DNA of 64,000 bases from Sternotherus odoratus (lineage: Eukaryota > Chordata > Testudines > Kinosternidae), in assembly GCA_032164245.1 (NCBI GenBank), contig JAVMKO010000003.1, positions 139,613,259 to 139,677,258 of the forward strand, written 5' to 3'. The position numbers and the translations under genes were made by a program. The notes beneath the pieces were generated by a model. It was given only the letters and a program-made list of their open reading frames with translations, made no database searches and was not told where the DNA came from. Within the stretch, counting starts at the first letter, position 1. Every line of letters starts with the position of its first letter. This document shows, piece after piece, positions 1 to 11,148 of the stretch.

Positions 1-591
1 AAACAAGCTCTCTGATAGAAGCCTAGAGGTATTTAAGTATTGTGGACCAGCTGGAATTATTCATCATTATAGCTCCGTTGAAGTCAATGCTGGTTTACGT
101 CAACTAAGAATTTTTCCCTTTTGAGTTTTTCCTCATAGAAGGGGCTATATGTAAAATATAGAGACACGTATGGCCTGACTTTTTCAGACCCTGGCCTCAT
201 GCTCAGGGTGCTGCAGGGATAAGGGGCACACACAGCTGTATGTGCATAAGTGGAAGTTGGATTGCAACCCCAGATAAAATCAGGACATCATCCTCAACCT
301 TTTTAAAAATGACCTGGATACAAATGTATATTGTACACTAAGCCCTAGTTAGACTGATGATGAATTGCTAAGAAAACCAGAATATAAACAAACTACTAGG
401 CCATTCACAAGACAACCTCAAGATTAATGAGAATAGTAAATAAAATCACTTTGCTTAGAGCAATTGCAAGTAGAAAAATTATATGAATGTGTTTTTGTTT
501 CTCTTACAAAAAATGTTCTACCATTAACAAGGCTGAGATTAATGTGCCAAGATGAATAAGTGGAGAGTAAGTCACCAAGGGACCTTTTTAG
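1..591. other. Unannotated AT-rich sequence
   Basis: I see no gene, RNA or recognisable repeat here. Open frames are short and the composition is ordinary AT-rich vertebrate non-coding DNA. Confidence 0.5.
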
Positions 592-642
592 AGGCCTGAT
601 CCTGAGAAGTGCTGAGCACCCACACCTCCCATTGATTTCACT
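592..642. repeat. Fragment of short hairpin repeat
   Basis: The segment 'gctgagcacccacacctccc' followed by 'attgatttca' resembles one arm of a short palindromic repeat common in turtles, whose arms carry a GCTGAGCACC block and whose centre carries a 'ttgacttcaatggga' block. Only one arm is present. Assigned from remembered family consensus, not from an alignment. Confidence 0.4.
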
Positions 643-710
643 GTACCATGGTGATGGACATGAAGACCAATGGAAGGAAGAATGGCCTCATAATTAAGGC
701 ATGGGAGTGG

Positions 711-797
711 GAATTGGTAAATCTGCATTCAACTTCTGACTCTGCCACAGATTCAGACCTTGGGCAAGTCTCTTAGTCTCGTGCTTCAGTTCTCAGA
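711..797 (+). repeat. MIR/CORE-SINE-like element, 5' half
   Basis: The order 'ctgactctgccacag', 'ccttgggcaagtctcttag', 'tgcttcagtt' is the familiar middle of an ancient MIR/L2-type SINE. The expected continuation 'tctgtaaaatgggg' does not follow here but appears at about 1171, so this is the upstream half of an element split by later insertions. It is heavily diverged and certainly inactive. Confidence 0.65.
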
Positions 798-1160
798 AGA
801 GGTGCTGGAATAATTTTTAAAGTGGGGCGCTGAGAGCCATTGAACCAAACTGTAAATCTTTTATATCAGTGGTAGACTACTTGCGGCCTGCAGGCCACAC
901 ACGGCCCATCAGCTTAATCCGCCGGCAGGCCGCGAGATGGTTTGTTTACAATAACTGTCTGCAGGCATGGCCGCCTGCAGCTCCCAGTGGCTGGGAACGG
1001 CAAACTGCGGCCACTGGGAGCTGCGGGTAGCCATGTAAACAAACTGTCTTGCGGCCTGCTAGCGGATTACCCGATGGGCTGCAGGTTGCCAATCACTGCT
1101 TTATATGATGGAAACCACGTCAAGCCAAGGGGGGAGCAGCACCCCTAGTTCCAGCACCTA
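798..1160. mobile_element. Outer hAT-like MITE, split by another MITE
   Basis: The sequence starts with 'gaggtgctggaa' at 799-810 and ends with 'ttccagcacct' at 1149-1159, which are inverted copies of each other. Between them are 'gagagccattgaaccaaac' and 'gatggaaaccacgtcaagcc', which I recognise as the body of a common turtle non-autonomous element. A second MITE interrupts the body at 867-1098. The target duplication is not clear. hAT membership is inferred from the terminus. Confidence 0.6.
867..1098. mobile_element. Non-autonomous hAT element (232 bp)
   Basis: The ends are CAGTGGTAGACTAC on the left and the inverted CAGTGATTGGCAAC on the right, typical CAGTG hAT termini. It is flanked by 8-bp copies 'ttttatat' (859-866) and 'ctttatat' (1099-1106), which match at 7 of 8 positions, the duplication length expected for hAT. 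The GC-rich interior holds a perfect 15-bp hairpin, 'gcagctcccagtggc' at 977-991 against 1010-1024. It has no transposase. It lies inside the older element at 798-1160. Confidence 0.85.
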
Positions 1161-1167
1161 TGGTGTT

Positions 1168-1290
1168 CAATCTGTAAAATGGGGATAGTGCTATTTCCCT
1201 GCCTTACAGGGGTGTTGCAAGGATAACTTTGTTAATGATTATGCAGCGTTCAGATACTATGTTAATGGAGGCGATACCGGTACCTAAACA
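1168..1290 (+). repeat. MIR/CORE-SINE-like element, 3' half
   Basis: 'tctgtaaaatggggatagtg' then 'ccttacaggggtgttgcaag' and 'gataactttgttaatg' matches the 3' half of a MIR/L2-type SINE. It continues from the half at 711-797 across the intervening insertions. Old and diverged. Confidence 0.65.
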
Positions 1291-1299
1291 ACATTGGGC

Positions 1300-2140
1300 A
1301 GAGCCCCATAATTATCTAGCTAAAGAAATGTCTGTGGAATTCTTGCACTTATTGTTGAAAATATTCAGTTTCCTGAGGATGAAAGATAAAATATGAACTG
1401 TATCCCCATTAGAACATGAGACTTATAGGTTCCCCTGTAATGTTGCAAACTGTTACGGCAGGGACTGGACCAAGCAAGGCATAGAGAGAGAGGGCTGCAG
1501 GTTGCAAAATTAGTCTTGGCAGCCAATAAATATGAGCATGGAGAGGAAAGAGGACAAGACCAACATTTATGGGAAAATGTTGTGGCGTTAAACGAAGTGT
1601 AGTTTCCATAAGAGAAAATGTCTAGAGGCAGCTTATGCTGTTGAGAATCAAGTGGTAAATGATTGTACTGGGACTAATATAAGGGCAGTTTGGCATGGAG
1701 ATTTATGGGAGCTTCGTGCTTTTTTTATCTGATTCATCTGCGGTTCTCCCTCAGGAAATTCATGGAAGGTTAGGACAAAACATTAGTCCTTAGGAGAAAG
1801 TTAAATGAAACATCTCTCTTCATGTTCATTGGCAGAAATAAAACAATAGTGCATAGTGGGAGAAATTCAGTTGTTTGGAACTTCCATTTGCAGAGAAGAC
1901 TGGCATTTAATAATTTCAGAATTAATCTAGTGTGTCTTGAGTTTTGTCCCTGTTCAATTGTTAGAGCTTGATTTATATTCTGTAGCCATGCTTGGAACTG
2001 ATATGAACCGCACATAATCTCCTTATGATGTGCAAACAAATATCATCATTTGTTTATAGACTGTGATAGATGGGTATGGAACTTTGCAAATAAATTAGAA
2101 GACATTGACTCTGTCTTGAGAATTTTAGGAGTAAAATCAG
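1300..2140. other. Unannotated sequence
   Basis: AT-rich sequence with no coding signal. Minus-strand open frames of 66 and 89 codons show no recognisable motif and are best taken as chance. Confidence 0.45.
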
Positions 2141-2149
2141 TAATAAGAA

Positions 2150-2345
2150 TCCCTAGTTCTTATACAGCTCTGGTGCTCTGGAGATCTCAAAGCACTCGAC
2201 AAGGAAGGGTGGTATCATTATCCCCATTTTTCAGGTAGGGAAACTGAGTCACACACTGACTTGCCTGCGCTCATCTAGCAGATCTGGAAAGAGAATCCAG
2301 ATCTCTGGAGTCTTATGAAGTGCTTTCTTCACAGGACACACTGTC
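2150..2345 (-). repeat. MIR/L2-type relic
   Basis: 'ctcaaagcactcgacaagg', 'attatccccatttttcagg' and 'gggaaactgagtcacacac' appear in the order expected for the reverse complement of an L2/MIR-type 3' region (canonical 'cattttacagatgaggaaac'). No termini are readable. Confidence 0.6.
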
Positions 2346-2349
2346 TCCT

Positions 2350-4485
2350 TTGCTTATATATATTGCTGACTGGGATCTAGAGAAGGGGAGAAAAGCCTGG
2401 AGCAGGCAGGAGGGTTACAACTCTGGGGCCCAAGTTCTGTAAGATACTGCACACCGTCAATGCTTGACGGAGGTCAGCAGCCATGGGAGGGGTCAGCATC
2501 TTTCATACTCATGCCCTTCAGGATCCAGAATCTGATTGACCCCCTTAAGGTGTCCAGAGGGGGAAGACATGAGGCCTGTTATTCTACACAAAGGCCAGGC
2601 ACAACTTGATTCCATGCTGTCCAGGGAGTTCAGGATTAGCCAAAGAGGGTGGGACCATGGACCTGGCAGAGCAGGGTGAGCATCCTGTGGGAACTGGCTA
2701 CACCACTAGATCCCCTGTGCCCTGAAAAGCTGTGCCTCTATTAGCCACAGTCTCTCCAGGGGTGCCCGCTGGGGTGGTGCTGCTCAGCCCCAACCCCAGA
2801 CTTCCTAGAGGCACAGCAGGGCTCGTGACAGGGTTATAACTGGCATTTCATTTTATGTGGATGGGTGTGAGTCAGTGAGACTCTTTGGGCTAACTTATCA
2901 AGGAGCTGGCACCAGCAGCTGGTCGCGGTAGGAAGCATGGGAAGTGTTTGCCTCTGAAGCACGTCCTGCAAAGGAAAGCCCAAAGTTGCACTTGTGGGAA
3001 GAGGAGGGGTACAGCCGAGCTATTCTACCTGTCATGGAATTCCCAGAGGCCCTTGGGTGCATGTCCCCAAGGCTGCAAGTCCATTGTACCTGAAAATGTG
3101 CCCAGAAGTCCCTGCAGCAGGGGAGCAGTAACTACCTGCTGCTCTGAATTAGACCTGCCATTCTCCAGGCAACAAGGAGACAAACAGGTTCACTTAGTAG
3201 CAGTTTGCTACTGCTTAGCACTGCACCAGCAGTAGGCTGCCGCCGTATGTTGTGGTCAACCTGAAGCTCACAGAAGAGGGTAAAATGGGGAGCATGATCA
3301 CTGATCTTCTGGATAGCCGAGGGCCTGACCATTTCAATATAGATGCAAGAATGGCCTCATATGGTTGGTCCTGCCCCCTGCAGTCACTGGTGGCAGCTTC
3401 CAGCTATTCTCCCAACTCTTGCGTGTGCAGGGTGTAGTCCCAATGGTAAGCTGGCATACATGTATGTGACATGTGAATATCTGTCATGAGGCTCTCCAGT
3501 TCAGTCTGTCATGAGAGAGAGATGGGTGCAAGCCATATAATTAGGACCTGGAATTTGAATCCACCCAAAACTTGGTGCATACAGAGCTGGAGCTTTGTGG
3601 CTCATTATAAATGGACGATTTGCAAAATTTGAATCCATAGCAAAATACAAATTTTGCAACAACTCCAAATGATTTGTCTGTTTGGGTCCCTGTGCAATGA
3701 ATTCAGTTAAAAAACTGTCTTTTCCTGAAAGAAAGCTTTACATGTTATGATGAATCTGATGGAAATCTTTGTTAGGGTACAGCAGTCCTGCCTGGGGGCC
3801 TCCAGGGAGTGTTAACAAGTTTCTAGCTATCTCCCCAGTAAAGTGGATCAAATTAAACTTTTACCAGACACATATCAGTTACTGTCTGTGCAAGGAGAGA
3901 ACGAGTGCTATATTTATCTGAGCTCTTGAAGGACTCCCAGTGGAAATATAGATCATGGATGTTTATGAAATCCTTACCAAGCAGAGGGTAAAAAAAGGGG
4001 AGAGAGGCCGGATAAAGTTTGTTGGCATCAACCATGGCTATTTTGATGGTGAAGTAATTTGATTCCTAGATTGTTCCCGGATATTTTTTTTAGGTAAGTC
4101 ATGCTCTTGCCAGCTGTTAATCCTGCAGAGAATATCAGATGAATAAAATAACTGACTAATATCCTTATTTTTTCTTTGAATTTGTACTTGTTGATCATTT
4201 GCTGCTGAGATTTTTTTGTGTGTGTGTTTGGATTCACGAGGGACGTTACTCTGGTAATGGTTTTTAAAGTTTGTGACTTTTCTAACGTACACAAACTCTA
4301 CTTCAGCGCCAATCAAGAGAATCTACAGAATGAATGTCACTGGCTCAGCTTAGATCTTCATTTTTTAAAAAATGCATTCAGTCATCATTTCATATTACAT
4401 GGGGGACTGGGACAGAGAGAAGGGCTGAGTTCTATGATGTGGTCGTGGAATGTATGGTGCAGTTTTGAAGGGGGAGAGGATGGTT
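2350..4485. other. Unannotated sequence
   Basis: I recognise nothing in these 2.1 kb. 2380-3240 is moderately GC-rich and holds a 95-codon plus-strand frame (2948-3235), cysteine-rich but without a domain pattern. The remainder is AT-rich. Confidence 0.4.
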
Positions 4486-4494
4486 AGTTTTAAG

Positions 4495-5505
4495 TAGTGG
4501 TCGCCAATCTTTTTACACACCCAATCGCTTTTTGAATTTAAGATCAACCCAGGATTTACCCTCCCCTTTCCCTGAGGCCCTGCTCCGCTCACTCCATTCC
4601 CTCCTCCCTCCCTCATTTGCTCTTCCCCACCCTCACTCACTTTCACTGGGCTGGGGCAGAGTGTTGGGGTGCAGGCTCTGGAAGAGTTTGGGTGCAGGCT
4701 CAGGGCTGGGGCAGGGGTTTAGGGTGCATGAGTGGGTGAGGGCTCTGGGATGGTGTCTGTGTACAGGAGGGGGCTCTGGGATGGGGGAGGGGGTTGGGGT
4801 ACAGGGTGCAGGCTCAGGGCTGAAGCAGGGGCTTGGGGTATGGGAGGGGGTGGACAGTCTGAGAGGGAGTTTGGGTGCAGGAAGAGGGCTCTGGGCAGGG
4901 GCAGGTCTCCAGGAGGGAGCGTGAGGTGCAGGCTCCAGCTGAGAGGTGCTTACCACAGGCGGCTCCTCGTTGGCGTGGCAGTGCAGCTAAGGCAAGCTCC
5001 TTGCCTGCCCTGCCCCCACACCACTCCCGGAAGCAACTGACAAGTCTCTGTGGCCCCTGGAGAAGGAGGCAGGTGGCTCTGCGCACTGACGCTGGTCCCC
5101 CCCCTCACCCCCCCCCCAGCACCAACTCTGCAGCTCCCATTGGCTAGGAACTGCAGCCAACAGGAGCTGTGGGGGGCACCACTTGCAGGGGTGGGCAGCT
5201 TGCGGAGAGCCGCTGTGTCCCCCTGGGCCAAAAGCTCCCGGCCAATGGGAGCTGTGAAGTTGACGTTGAGGGGGAGGGTAGAGGGCAGTGGCAGCACATG
5301 GAGCCGCCTGCCCCCACCCTCCAGAGGCCACAGGCTGTGCAGCAATATGTCAGCCACTGCTGGGAACGGCATGGGGCCAGGGCAGGCCGGTAGCCTGCCT
5401 TAGCCCTTCTGCAGCACCAGCCTTTTAACAACTGGAGAGCACGATAGACTGAAAGGGGCTCCAGGACTGACCAGTCGATCGCGATCGACCGGTTGGTGAC
5501 CACTG
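4495..5505. mobile_element. Non-autonomous hAT element (1.0 kb)
   Basis: Termini are tAGTGGTCGCCAA on the left and inverted CAGTGGTCACCAA on the right. An exact 8-bp duplication 'gttttaag' flanks it at 4487-4494 and 5506-5513. The duplication fits the nTnnnnAn target preference of Ac-type hAT transposases. Just inside the right end is the palindromic 'tcgatcgcgatcga'. From about 4645 to 4930 the interior is a G-rich imperfect tandem array of 'gggtgcaggctctggg'-like units; 5050-5400 is GC-rich. The overlapping 75-140-codon frames on both strands are by-products of this low-complexity sequence. No transposase is present. Confidence 0.9.
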
Positions 5506-5513
5506 GTTTTAAG

Positions 5514-5630
5514 TCATCTCTGGTCCCCCAGTCCTAGGGTCACCTGTTAGAGAGGGTTGTTGGGGTTTTTAATTGGGAGGGATGGGAGGGTAGAAGTGAT
5601 GACTGGGAATGGCTGGAGCCAGGGCATAAT
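5514..5630. other. Unannotated spacer
   Basis: A short unique-looking stretch between the hAT element and a CR1 tail. Confidence 0.4.
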
Positions 5631-5631
5631 G

Positions 5632-5695
5632 GAGAAGGAGGTCAGACTAGATAATTGATTCCTTCTAGCCTTATAATCCCTGAAAAGAAGACAAA
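5632..5695 (+). mobile_element. CR1 LINE 3' tail fragment
   Basis: 'ggtcagactagataattgat' followed by 'ccttctagccttataatcc' corresponds to the conserved 3' end of sauropsid CR1 elements. Only about 60 bp remain, as expected for a severely 5'-truncated copy. Confidence 0.6.
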
Positions 5696-5699
5696 GGAC

Positions 5700-6745
5700 A
5701 ATCTCAGATCATCATCTGCCATAGTCTGTCACTGGGTTTTGTTGGCATCAAGGCAGAGGCAGTACTAGCAAAAGCCACTAATAAAACAACTCCTCCTCCG
5801 TTGTTGGAACGAGCTATTATGTGTGAGTGCAAAGCAGCTAGTATCCATCAGCCATTGCTCATTCATCTGATCCCAAGATCTGGAGTAGGAAATGTTTCAT
5901 ATTTTCTCTGCTATTGCAAAATTAAGTTATAAAAAAAAATCTAGAATTTTCATGTAGTGAGAAGAAAACAAATGACTTAGCTATGGATAAAAACCAGGAA
6001 CTCTGACTGAGGTTCAGGTACTTTGCCAGCTTGAAAAAATATAGTTTCATTGCCAAGGAAAAAGCAGCTCATTTATGAAAGTGAGACGAAAGGGATGGGG
6101 TGGAGGGAAGTATTAAATGTGGGTGCCAAGTGTAATTTTGGCCAGCATGTAAATAACACCTTAAGATTGTTTGCAACCAATTTTAGCATTTTGATAATGT
6201 CAGCTGTTACCTTGATCATCACTTGTGTCTTGGATGTCTTCTCCCCCCTCAAAAGAGAGAAAACCTGGTGGTTGTTTTTTGTGGGGTTTTTTTTCATGAA
6301 TTACATATAAAACACTTGTTTAGCCAAACATAGCTTGATCCTATATCCTGAAGGTGAAAAACTCAGGATTAAAAGGTGCTAATATAACTCACTCGTCATT
6401 TGAATTACCACATGGGTTTTATTTTTTGTTTAAAATTATGACTTTTTTAATATATGGGGAATGGTTCCATTAATTAGCACGAACAACTAGGAAATGCCGG
6501 GTGAATTATTACATTTTTTCAGTCAAATGACATAAGTGGCCTGACTTCAACACCTGGCCTCTTCTTTTGCAAGAGCAAAGCTGACCCTGATGGATTGTGC
6601 AGTGAAAGCTCTAACAGTTTTATACGTGCAATGGTTAGGGCTGATTGGTTGGACTCATGGCAAAGCTACCATTGAGTTCACCCTCAAATTTTCAAAGTGC
6701 ATGTCGGTACCTGCCAAGTTTGGCCAGATGCATATGTATATTTTT
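5700..6745. other. Unannotated AT-rich sequence
   Basis: No repeat or coding feature is recognised. The frames at 6050-6310 on both strands contain lysine-rich low-complexity sequence only. Confidence 0.4.
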
Positions 6746-6749
6746 CATA

Positions 6750-8092
6750 CAGTTACGGCCAGAATGGACCAGTAGAACATCTAATCTAAACTTCTGTATG
6801 TCACAGGTACTGAATTTCACCCAGATATCTCTGTGCTAAGCCCAAAGACTTGAGCTAGACTAAAACACTTTGGTTCTCAGGAGTCTAAACTATGTGCCAG
6901 AACAGAGGAGAGACTCCGAGGTGTCATCAGTTCTCCAGGCCCATGTAAAAACAGAAAATTGATTAGGTGAGAGAGTCTCAATAATTCCAGGAAGTAACTA
7001 TGCCCCAGGCTTCAAAGGAAGTTCAGAAATCACCCATGGTCCCTGCCTGAGCAGAAATTCCTTCCCAGCACCCAATCTAGTGATTTAATATGACCCTGCA
7101 CATGTGAGCAAGACACACCAGCCAGGCATCTAGAAAGAGGATTCTCTGTACCATCTTAGAACATTGGTCCACTTCCTCTGCTGTTTTGTCTCCAGCTCTG
7201 GACAATCTTTGGTGCTCCAGAGGAAGGCAGCCCTCCCCTCCCTCATGTGCATTTAGAGAAAATAATTTCCTCCGGACCAACGGAGGCAACCGGCTGAAAC
7301 TTTGGAGCATGAGATTTATTCATAGTCATTATCTTAATACAGAGCTGCAAGTGTTGTAAGCATGCTGAGGGAAGGCAGGCAACCATGTCCTCCCCATGGC
7401 CATAAAGGAAAGGGATTAAAAGGGGCGATTCAGATTACAAGGTTAGAAGGAGCCACCACAACGATCGGAGCCAGACACCCTGCATGCACAGCAATGGCAC
7501 TTTTCTCCCAGAGGCTAGATTAATGCATCTCTTTTAAAGAGACAACTCCAAGAGATGGTGAGTCCATCACCTCCCCTGGTAAAATGTTCCAATGTTTAAT
7601 TGCCTTCTGCTAGAAAATTGTATTTTATGTCAAGGTTGAATTTATCTAACTTCCACTTCCAGCCATTGGATCTTGTTATGCCATTATCAGCAAGATTGGA
7701 AAAAGCCCCACCCCCACAACCCCAAATCAGATCTTTTCCTGGTATAAGTACCTATATACAGTGATCCCTCAGCCTTGTCTTCCAAAAGCTGAATACATTG
7801 AGCTCCTCACACTTCACATTATAAGGCTTGTCTGGATCATTTTTGTGGCCCTCCTTTGACCTCTCTCCAGTATTTCCACATCCCCCTTGAGGTGTGGATA
7901 CCAGAACTAGACACTGTGTTCTCGTAATGCTGAGTACACAGTCAAATCACTTTCCTACATCTACTCGCCCTTTCCTTTTTCCTACTCCCAAAGATCGCAT
8001 GGGCCCCTTTTGCTACAGCATTGCACTGAGGCTCATGTTGTGGTAATTATCTACACATCCAGAACTTCTGAGAATTGATCAACAGAAGAATA
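6750..8092 (-). mobile_element. CR1 LINE, 5'-truncated
   Basis: Read on the minus strand, this ends at 'ggccgtaact' (6751-6760), the inverted CR1 3' terminus. Internal to it are 3' UTR blocks ('ctatgccccaggcttcaaag' at 7002; 'attccttcccagcacccaat' at 7058; 'gcaagacacaccagccaggc' at 7108). Further inward is sequence matching the C-terminal reverse-transcriptase region ('cttccagccattggatc', 'gataccagaactagacac', 'aagatcgcatgggcccc'). About 1.3 kb of a normally 4-5 kb LINE remains. The reading frame is broken by indels, so no enzyme is made. Confidence 0.85.
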
Positions 8093-8094
8093 AA

Positions 8095-9493
8095 ATGCAG
8101 TGCAAATTAGTATTTTTTTTACTTTTCCTAAACTGATGTTAGAGTGATGGTATATCCTAACATTCAATTTAATTAAAGACCTCTGTTTCAAGTCATTCTC
8201 CTCTTGCACTTTGGGGAAGAGGACCTGAGGGGAACCTTCTCTTGCTAGCACTCCCAGCCTGATATCATAGAGTCGGCAAAGCACCACAGAGCACAAAAGG
8301 ATTGCCCAGTTAGTGCACTAGTCCTGCATGCTAACCCAGAGGGCGTGTCTAGGTGGGTTGGAATCCGGATATTGTTAGGGCTTCTGCATGTCTCAGAAGA
8401 ATGGAGTCCATACTAATTATAACCAAAGACAAGAAATAATAAAACAATCGCCTCACCCCAAACTTAATTGAAACTTTCTTATTGTCTAAATAAAGTAACC
8501 ACGATCTTAGTCCTGTAACACTCATCCTTCATTGCACTATCATCACCAAGAGGTTTGTTGTCCCAACTTGTCACCTGAGGTGTAACATTGGACCATGGTT
8601 CTTGTAGGGGGGAAATGACTTGTCTTTGTGTGTCCTGTAAACTACCGATCATGCACTGTGAAGACATGACATAATATTATGAATGATTATAACTAAAGCA
8701 GTGTAACTAGTTTTACTGAGAACCCAAAATATCTGAAAATGTTGCCAGACTTGCTTCACTATTTCTACTTGTGAAAATAACTAGGAAGAGTTCAAACCAG
8801 ACCCTCTTCCCACCTGATTAGTGACATGCATCATGTATATTTCAAAACACTCTGTACCTTTAATAGAAAAATCCTTATGCTTGTGTCCACTACTTTTCTC
8901 TGTGGATGGAAGATACCAAATGTTCTGCAGTTGGGTTCTCTAAATGCACTCATTGCTCAATAGGGAATTGGACAAATTAAATGGAGCTGAATTACACTTG
9001 GGTCTGAAGATGCCAACATCAGTTATTTTGTACCCAGAATTTCTTTTTATAGGTTTTTTTTAAAAGCTCTCTTAATGATTCTGGAGTCTATAAAAACAAA
9101 TGACCACAAATTACTTTTACGAATGGCTCTTTAATGCTTAATGGCCCTATTAGAAAAATGCCAGATCCTTTTGGAATAAAGCATTTGAACTATCCAGCAA
9201 GCACATTGCCTAACTTATGGGTAATTCAAAAAACACAATGAAAAGAATGTTTTTTTTGCAAAGCTGTTCTATGAAACACGGTTTCATGCCCACCATTATA
9301 GTGTGTGACTCAACAATGCGTCATCTTAACCCAATTAGTTGATCCATCAGATGTGGAATTTGGCGTTTCAGAAAGCAAGACAAACAAGTCAGCAGTACAT
9401 ATGAAACACAAAAGTAGCACGGTTGGGGGTGTTTTCACAGCCAAGTGACTGATACTGAAGACCCAGGACGATACATTCTGGCCCCCGAGCACA
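8095..9493. other. Unannotated AT-rich sequence
   Basis: No gene or named repeat is recognised. Short frames such as 8051-8296 (minus) run off the CR1 relic and carry no motif. Confidence 0.4.
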
Positions 9494-9501
9494 GTCACAG
9501 T

Positions 9502-10124
9502 CAGGGCTGGCAACAGAAATGTTGGGGCCCCCTACTCTGATCGTTTGGGGGCCCCCCCAGCGCAGCCGGCACTTCCCAGTTCCCCCCCCCCCAGCTGACA
9601 GCGGCTGGGGGCCCTCCCCAGCCCAGCCAGTGCTCCCCCCACCCCCTTGCCTGCCCCCTAGTCCCCCAGCCACGCCGATGAATGAACCTCCCGAGGCAGG
9701 AGTGAACTCACCGCAGAGCCCCCCCACCTCCCCAAAGGCTCCCCCGGAGCCACCGCCCCCCGAGTGGGGCCGGGCCCCCTGCCCCCTTACCTTGGCGAGG
9801 CCGGCTCCCCTTGACTCCTTTTCGGCGCCTCCGCTCCACCACCGTCAGCGCCGCACACCACCAGGGTGGCCAGGCGCACTTCCCCGGGCCCCCGCTGTGG
9901 TTGGAGTCTGCTGTCAGCCGTGCGGTGCGTGCGGGCGCTTGCCGCGCTACAGCGCAGCACTGGGGTGGCCAGCGGCCCCGGGATTGCACGTGGTCAGCTG
10001 CGGCCATGCAGCGCGTGCGCTGCGCTTCTGCAGAGGTCCGAGCATCCGCACTACATCGGGGGCCCCCCTTAAGTCCGGGGCCCGGTACAGTTGTCCCCTT
10101 TGTCCCCCCCTGTCGCCGGCCCTG
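9502..10124. mobile_element. GC-rich non-autonomous hAT element (623 bp)
   Basis: The left end is CAGGGCTGGCAACAG and the inverted right end is CAGGGCCGGCGACAG, 13 of 15 matching. An exact 8-bp duplication 'gtcacagt' flanks it at 9494-9501 and 10125-10132. The CAGGG terminus and 8-bp duplication identify hAT. The interior is extremely GC-rich with long C runs and many CpGs, so it stands out sharply from the AT-rich surroundings. The 210-codon plus-strand frame (9519-10151) is proline-rich, crosses the element boundary and is almost certainly spurious. Confidence 0.9.
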
Positions 10125-10134
10125 GTCACAGTCA

Positions 10135-10299
10135 AAGAACTGCTGCGCTAGGGAGGTTGGGGTGGTGTGACTTGAGGAGGAAGGGATGTATGGTTCACAG
10201 TCACCACTGTAATGTCAGACCCGCAATAGTACCAGCAGCTGCTGCACGCATTTGCATGGGAGGTTCGGTCTAGTCCGAGAAGCCCAGCATGGATGGCAG
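10135..10299. other. Spacer between two DNA transposons
   Basis: Unique-looking sequence of about 165 bp with no recognised feature. Confidence 0.4.
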
Positions 10300-10301
10300 T
10301 A

Positions 10302-10716
10302 CAGTGAAACCTCGATTTAACGGACTAATTCGGGCGAGGGGGTGTCCGTTAAAGCCGAAAGTTCGTTATTTAATAATTTTTTTAAATAATTAAATAACAG
10401 GACTTTTGGCTTTAACGGACACCCCCTCACCCGAATTAGTCCGTTATATAGAGGTTTTACTGATCACAGCCGGGAGCGAGATGTCAGCCCCCCCGCCCGG
10501 CTCCCTGCAGCGGGGAGCCCGGCGGGAGCTGTCAACCGCCCCCCCCCCGCCCGGCTCCCCTCTGCGGGGAGCCGGGCAGCTGGGTTGACAGCTCCTGCCC
10601 GGCTCCCCGGGGCGGGAGCCGGCAGCCCCCAATAACGGATTTTGGATGCATCGGAAATTTTGTCCGTTGCATCCGAAGTCCGTTAAATCGGGGTCCGTTA
10701 AATCGAGGGTTTACTG
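10302..10716. mobile_element. Pogo/Tigger-like foldback element (415 bp)
   Basis: The outer termini are 'cagtgaaacctcgatttaac' and, inverted on the right, 'cagtaaaccctcgatttaac'. Both outer ends abut a TA dinucleotide (10300-10301, 10717-10718), the TA duplication of Tc1/mariner/pogo elements. The left terminus also has a near-identical inverted partner inside the element: the arm at 10302-10373 pairs with 10390-10461 at about 90 percent identity, forming a roughly 72-bp stem around an AT-rich loop. The right half is GC-rich with repeated 'cccggctccc' blocks. No transposase is present. Confidence 0.85.
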
Positions 10717-10719
10717 TAT

Positions 10720-11148
10720 CTTGAAACACAGGCGGCTGCTGTAAAGCTGTGCTGGCTGCTGCAGGTTCCCAACATCCTGCTCTACCGTTGCCACTTGAGC
10801 CTTAGCCGGAGTCCATTGAAGTCAGTGAAAAGCTCCAGGTAACTTCAGTGACTTTGGATGAAGCCCCTGACGCAGCAAAACTGCACCTACCCTGTTACAT
10901 TCAGGGTCTTCTGTGACCGAGGAAAGGTGTGGTGTCTGGAATGCTTGGATTTCCCCCTTTACCACCCCAAAAGTCCTTTTGTTCTAAATCTCTGCTTTAT
11001 AATCTGATTGGGACATTTTCCTGTTTTTGTGCTTATGTCCCAGGTACGTGGGCACCATGCAGGGGAGCTATGCAAGCATCTGGGGGGAGGGACTGATGCC
11101 ATCTCTAAGCCGGAGGCTGCACATGAGGCCTTGAGCAGTCTGTCCAAG
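10720..11148. other. Unannotated sequence
   Basis: No gene recognised. 'gtccattgaagtcagtgaaa' near 10811 resembles the core of the short hairpin repeats seen elsewhere in the window. Confidence 0.4.

Noticed and set aside
9519..10151. 210-codon plus-strand open frame
   Set aside because: It lies in a GC- and C-rich hAT element, is proline-rich low-complexity sequence, crosses the element's right boundary and has long competing frames on the other strand.
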